Origin: Enterobacteriaceae bacterium UBA3516
Lineage (GTDB): Bacteria > Pseudomonadota > Gammaproteobacteria > Enterobacterales > Enterobacteriaceae
Reading direction: 5' to 3'
NCBI GenBank assembly: GCA_002377245.1
Contig: DFPL01000095.1
Span: 1 to 22,147 of the forward strand
Length of the DNA stretch: 22,147 bases
How positions within the stretch are numbered: position 1 is the first letter of the stretch; every line of letters begins with the position of its first letter. Of the stretch, positions 22,072-22,147 are shown in pieces. Under the pieces are notes generated by a model. The model was given only the letters and a program-made list of their open reading frames with translations, searched no databases and was not told the origin of the DNA. The translations under genes and the position numbers were made by a program.

Positions 22072-22147
<76 letters not shown>

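Overview
The window is a chromosomal segment from a member of the Enterobacteriaceae, probably of the Enterobacter/Leclercia/Citrobacter kind. Gene order and protein sequences from nsrR to the glycine tRNAs closely follow E. coli around 94-95 min. The species cannot be fixed by eye.

Region 1 (1-5224, all minus strand) is accessory. It is a tightly packed six-gene operon read from right to left: a D-cysteine desulfhydrase / L-cysteate sulfo-lyase-type PLP enzyme, an Asp/Glu-racemase-family protein, a taurine/sulfonate-type ABC importer (binding protein, permease, ATPase), and an M20 amidohydrolase cut by the left window edge. The inferred job is import and breakdown of a small sulfur-containing amino acid or sulfonate such as cysteate, or an N-acyl form of it. 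In E. coli rlmB follows rnr at this spot, so the operon looks like an insertion between rnr and rlmB.

Region 2 (5390-20553, minus strand) is the conserved core. In transcription order it holds nnr, tsaE, amiB, mutL, miaA, hfq, hflX, hflK, hflC, yjeT, purA, nsrR and rnr. These genes cover NAD(P)HX repair, tRNA modification (TsaE, MiaA), septal peptidoglycan cleavage, mismatch repair, RNA chaperoning, ribosome rescue, control of the FtsH protease, AMP synthesis, nitric-oxide sensing and RNA decay. Terminators are visible after hflC, purA and rnr. An ERIC/IRU palindromic repeat sits in the transcribed gap between hflX and hflK.

Region 3 (20552-22147): queG is read divergently from nnr, and their two start codons overlap. 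An AT-rich gap of 269 bp with three consensus DnaA boxes follows, at the place where E. coli carries the replication-control locus datA. Two complete tandem tRNA-Gly(GCC) genes end the window; a third copy may lie beyond the edge, as in E. coli glyVXY.

No prophage, insertion sequence, CRISPR array or obviously broken gene was seen. The points most worth follow-up are the sulfonate-type operon, the datA-like region and the ERIC element.
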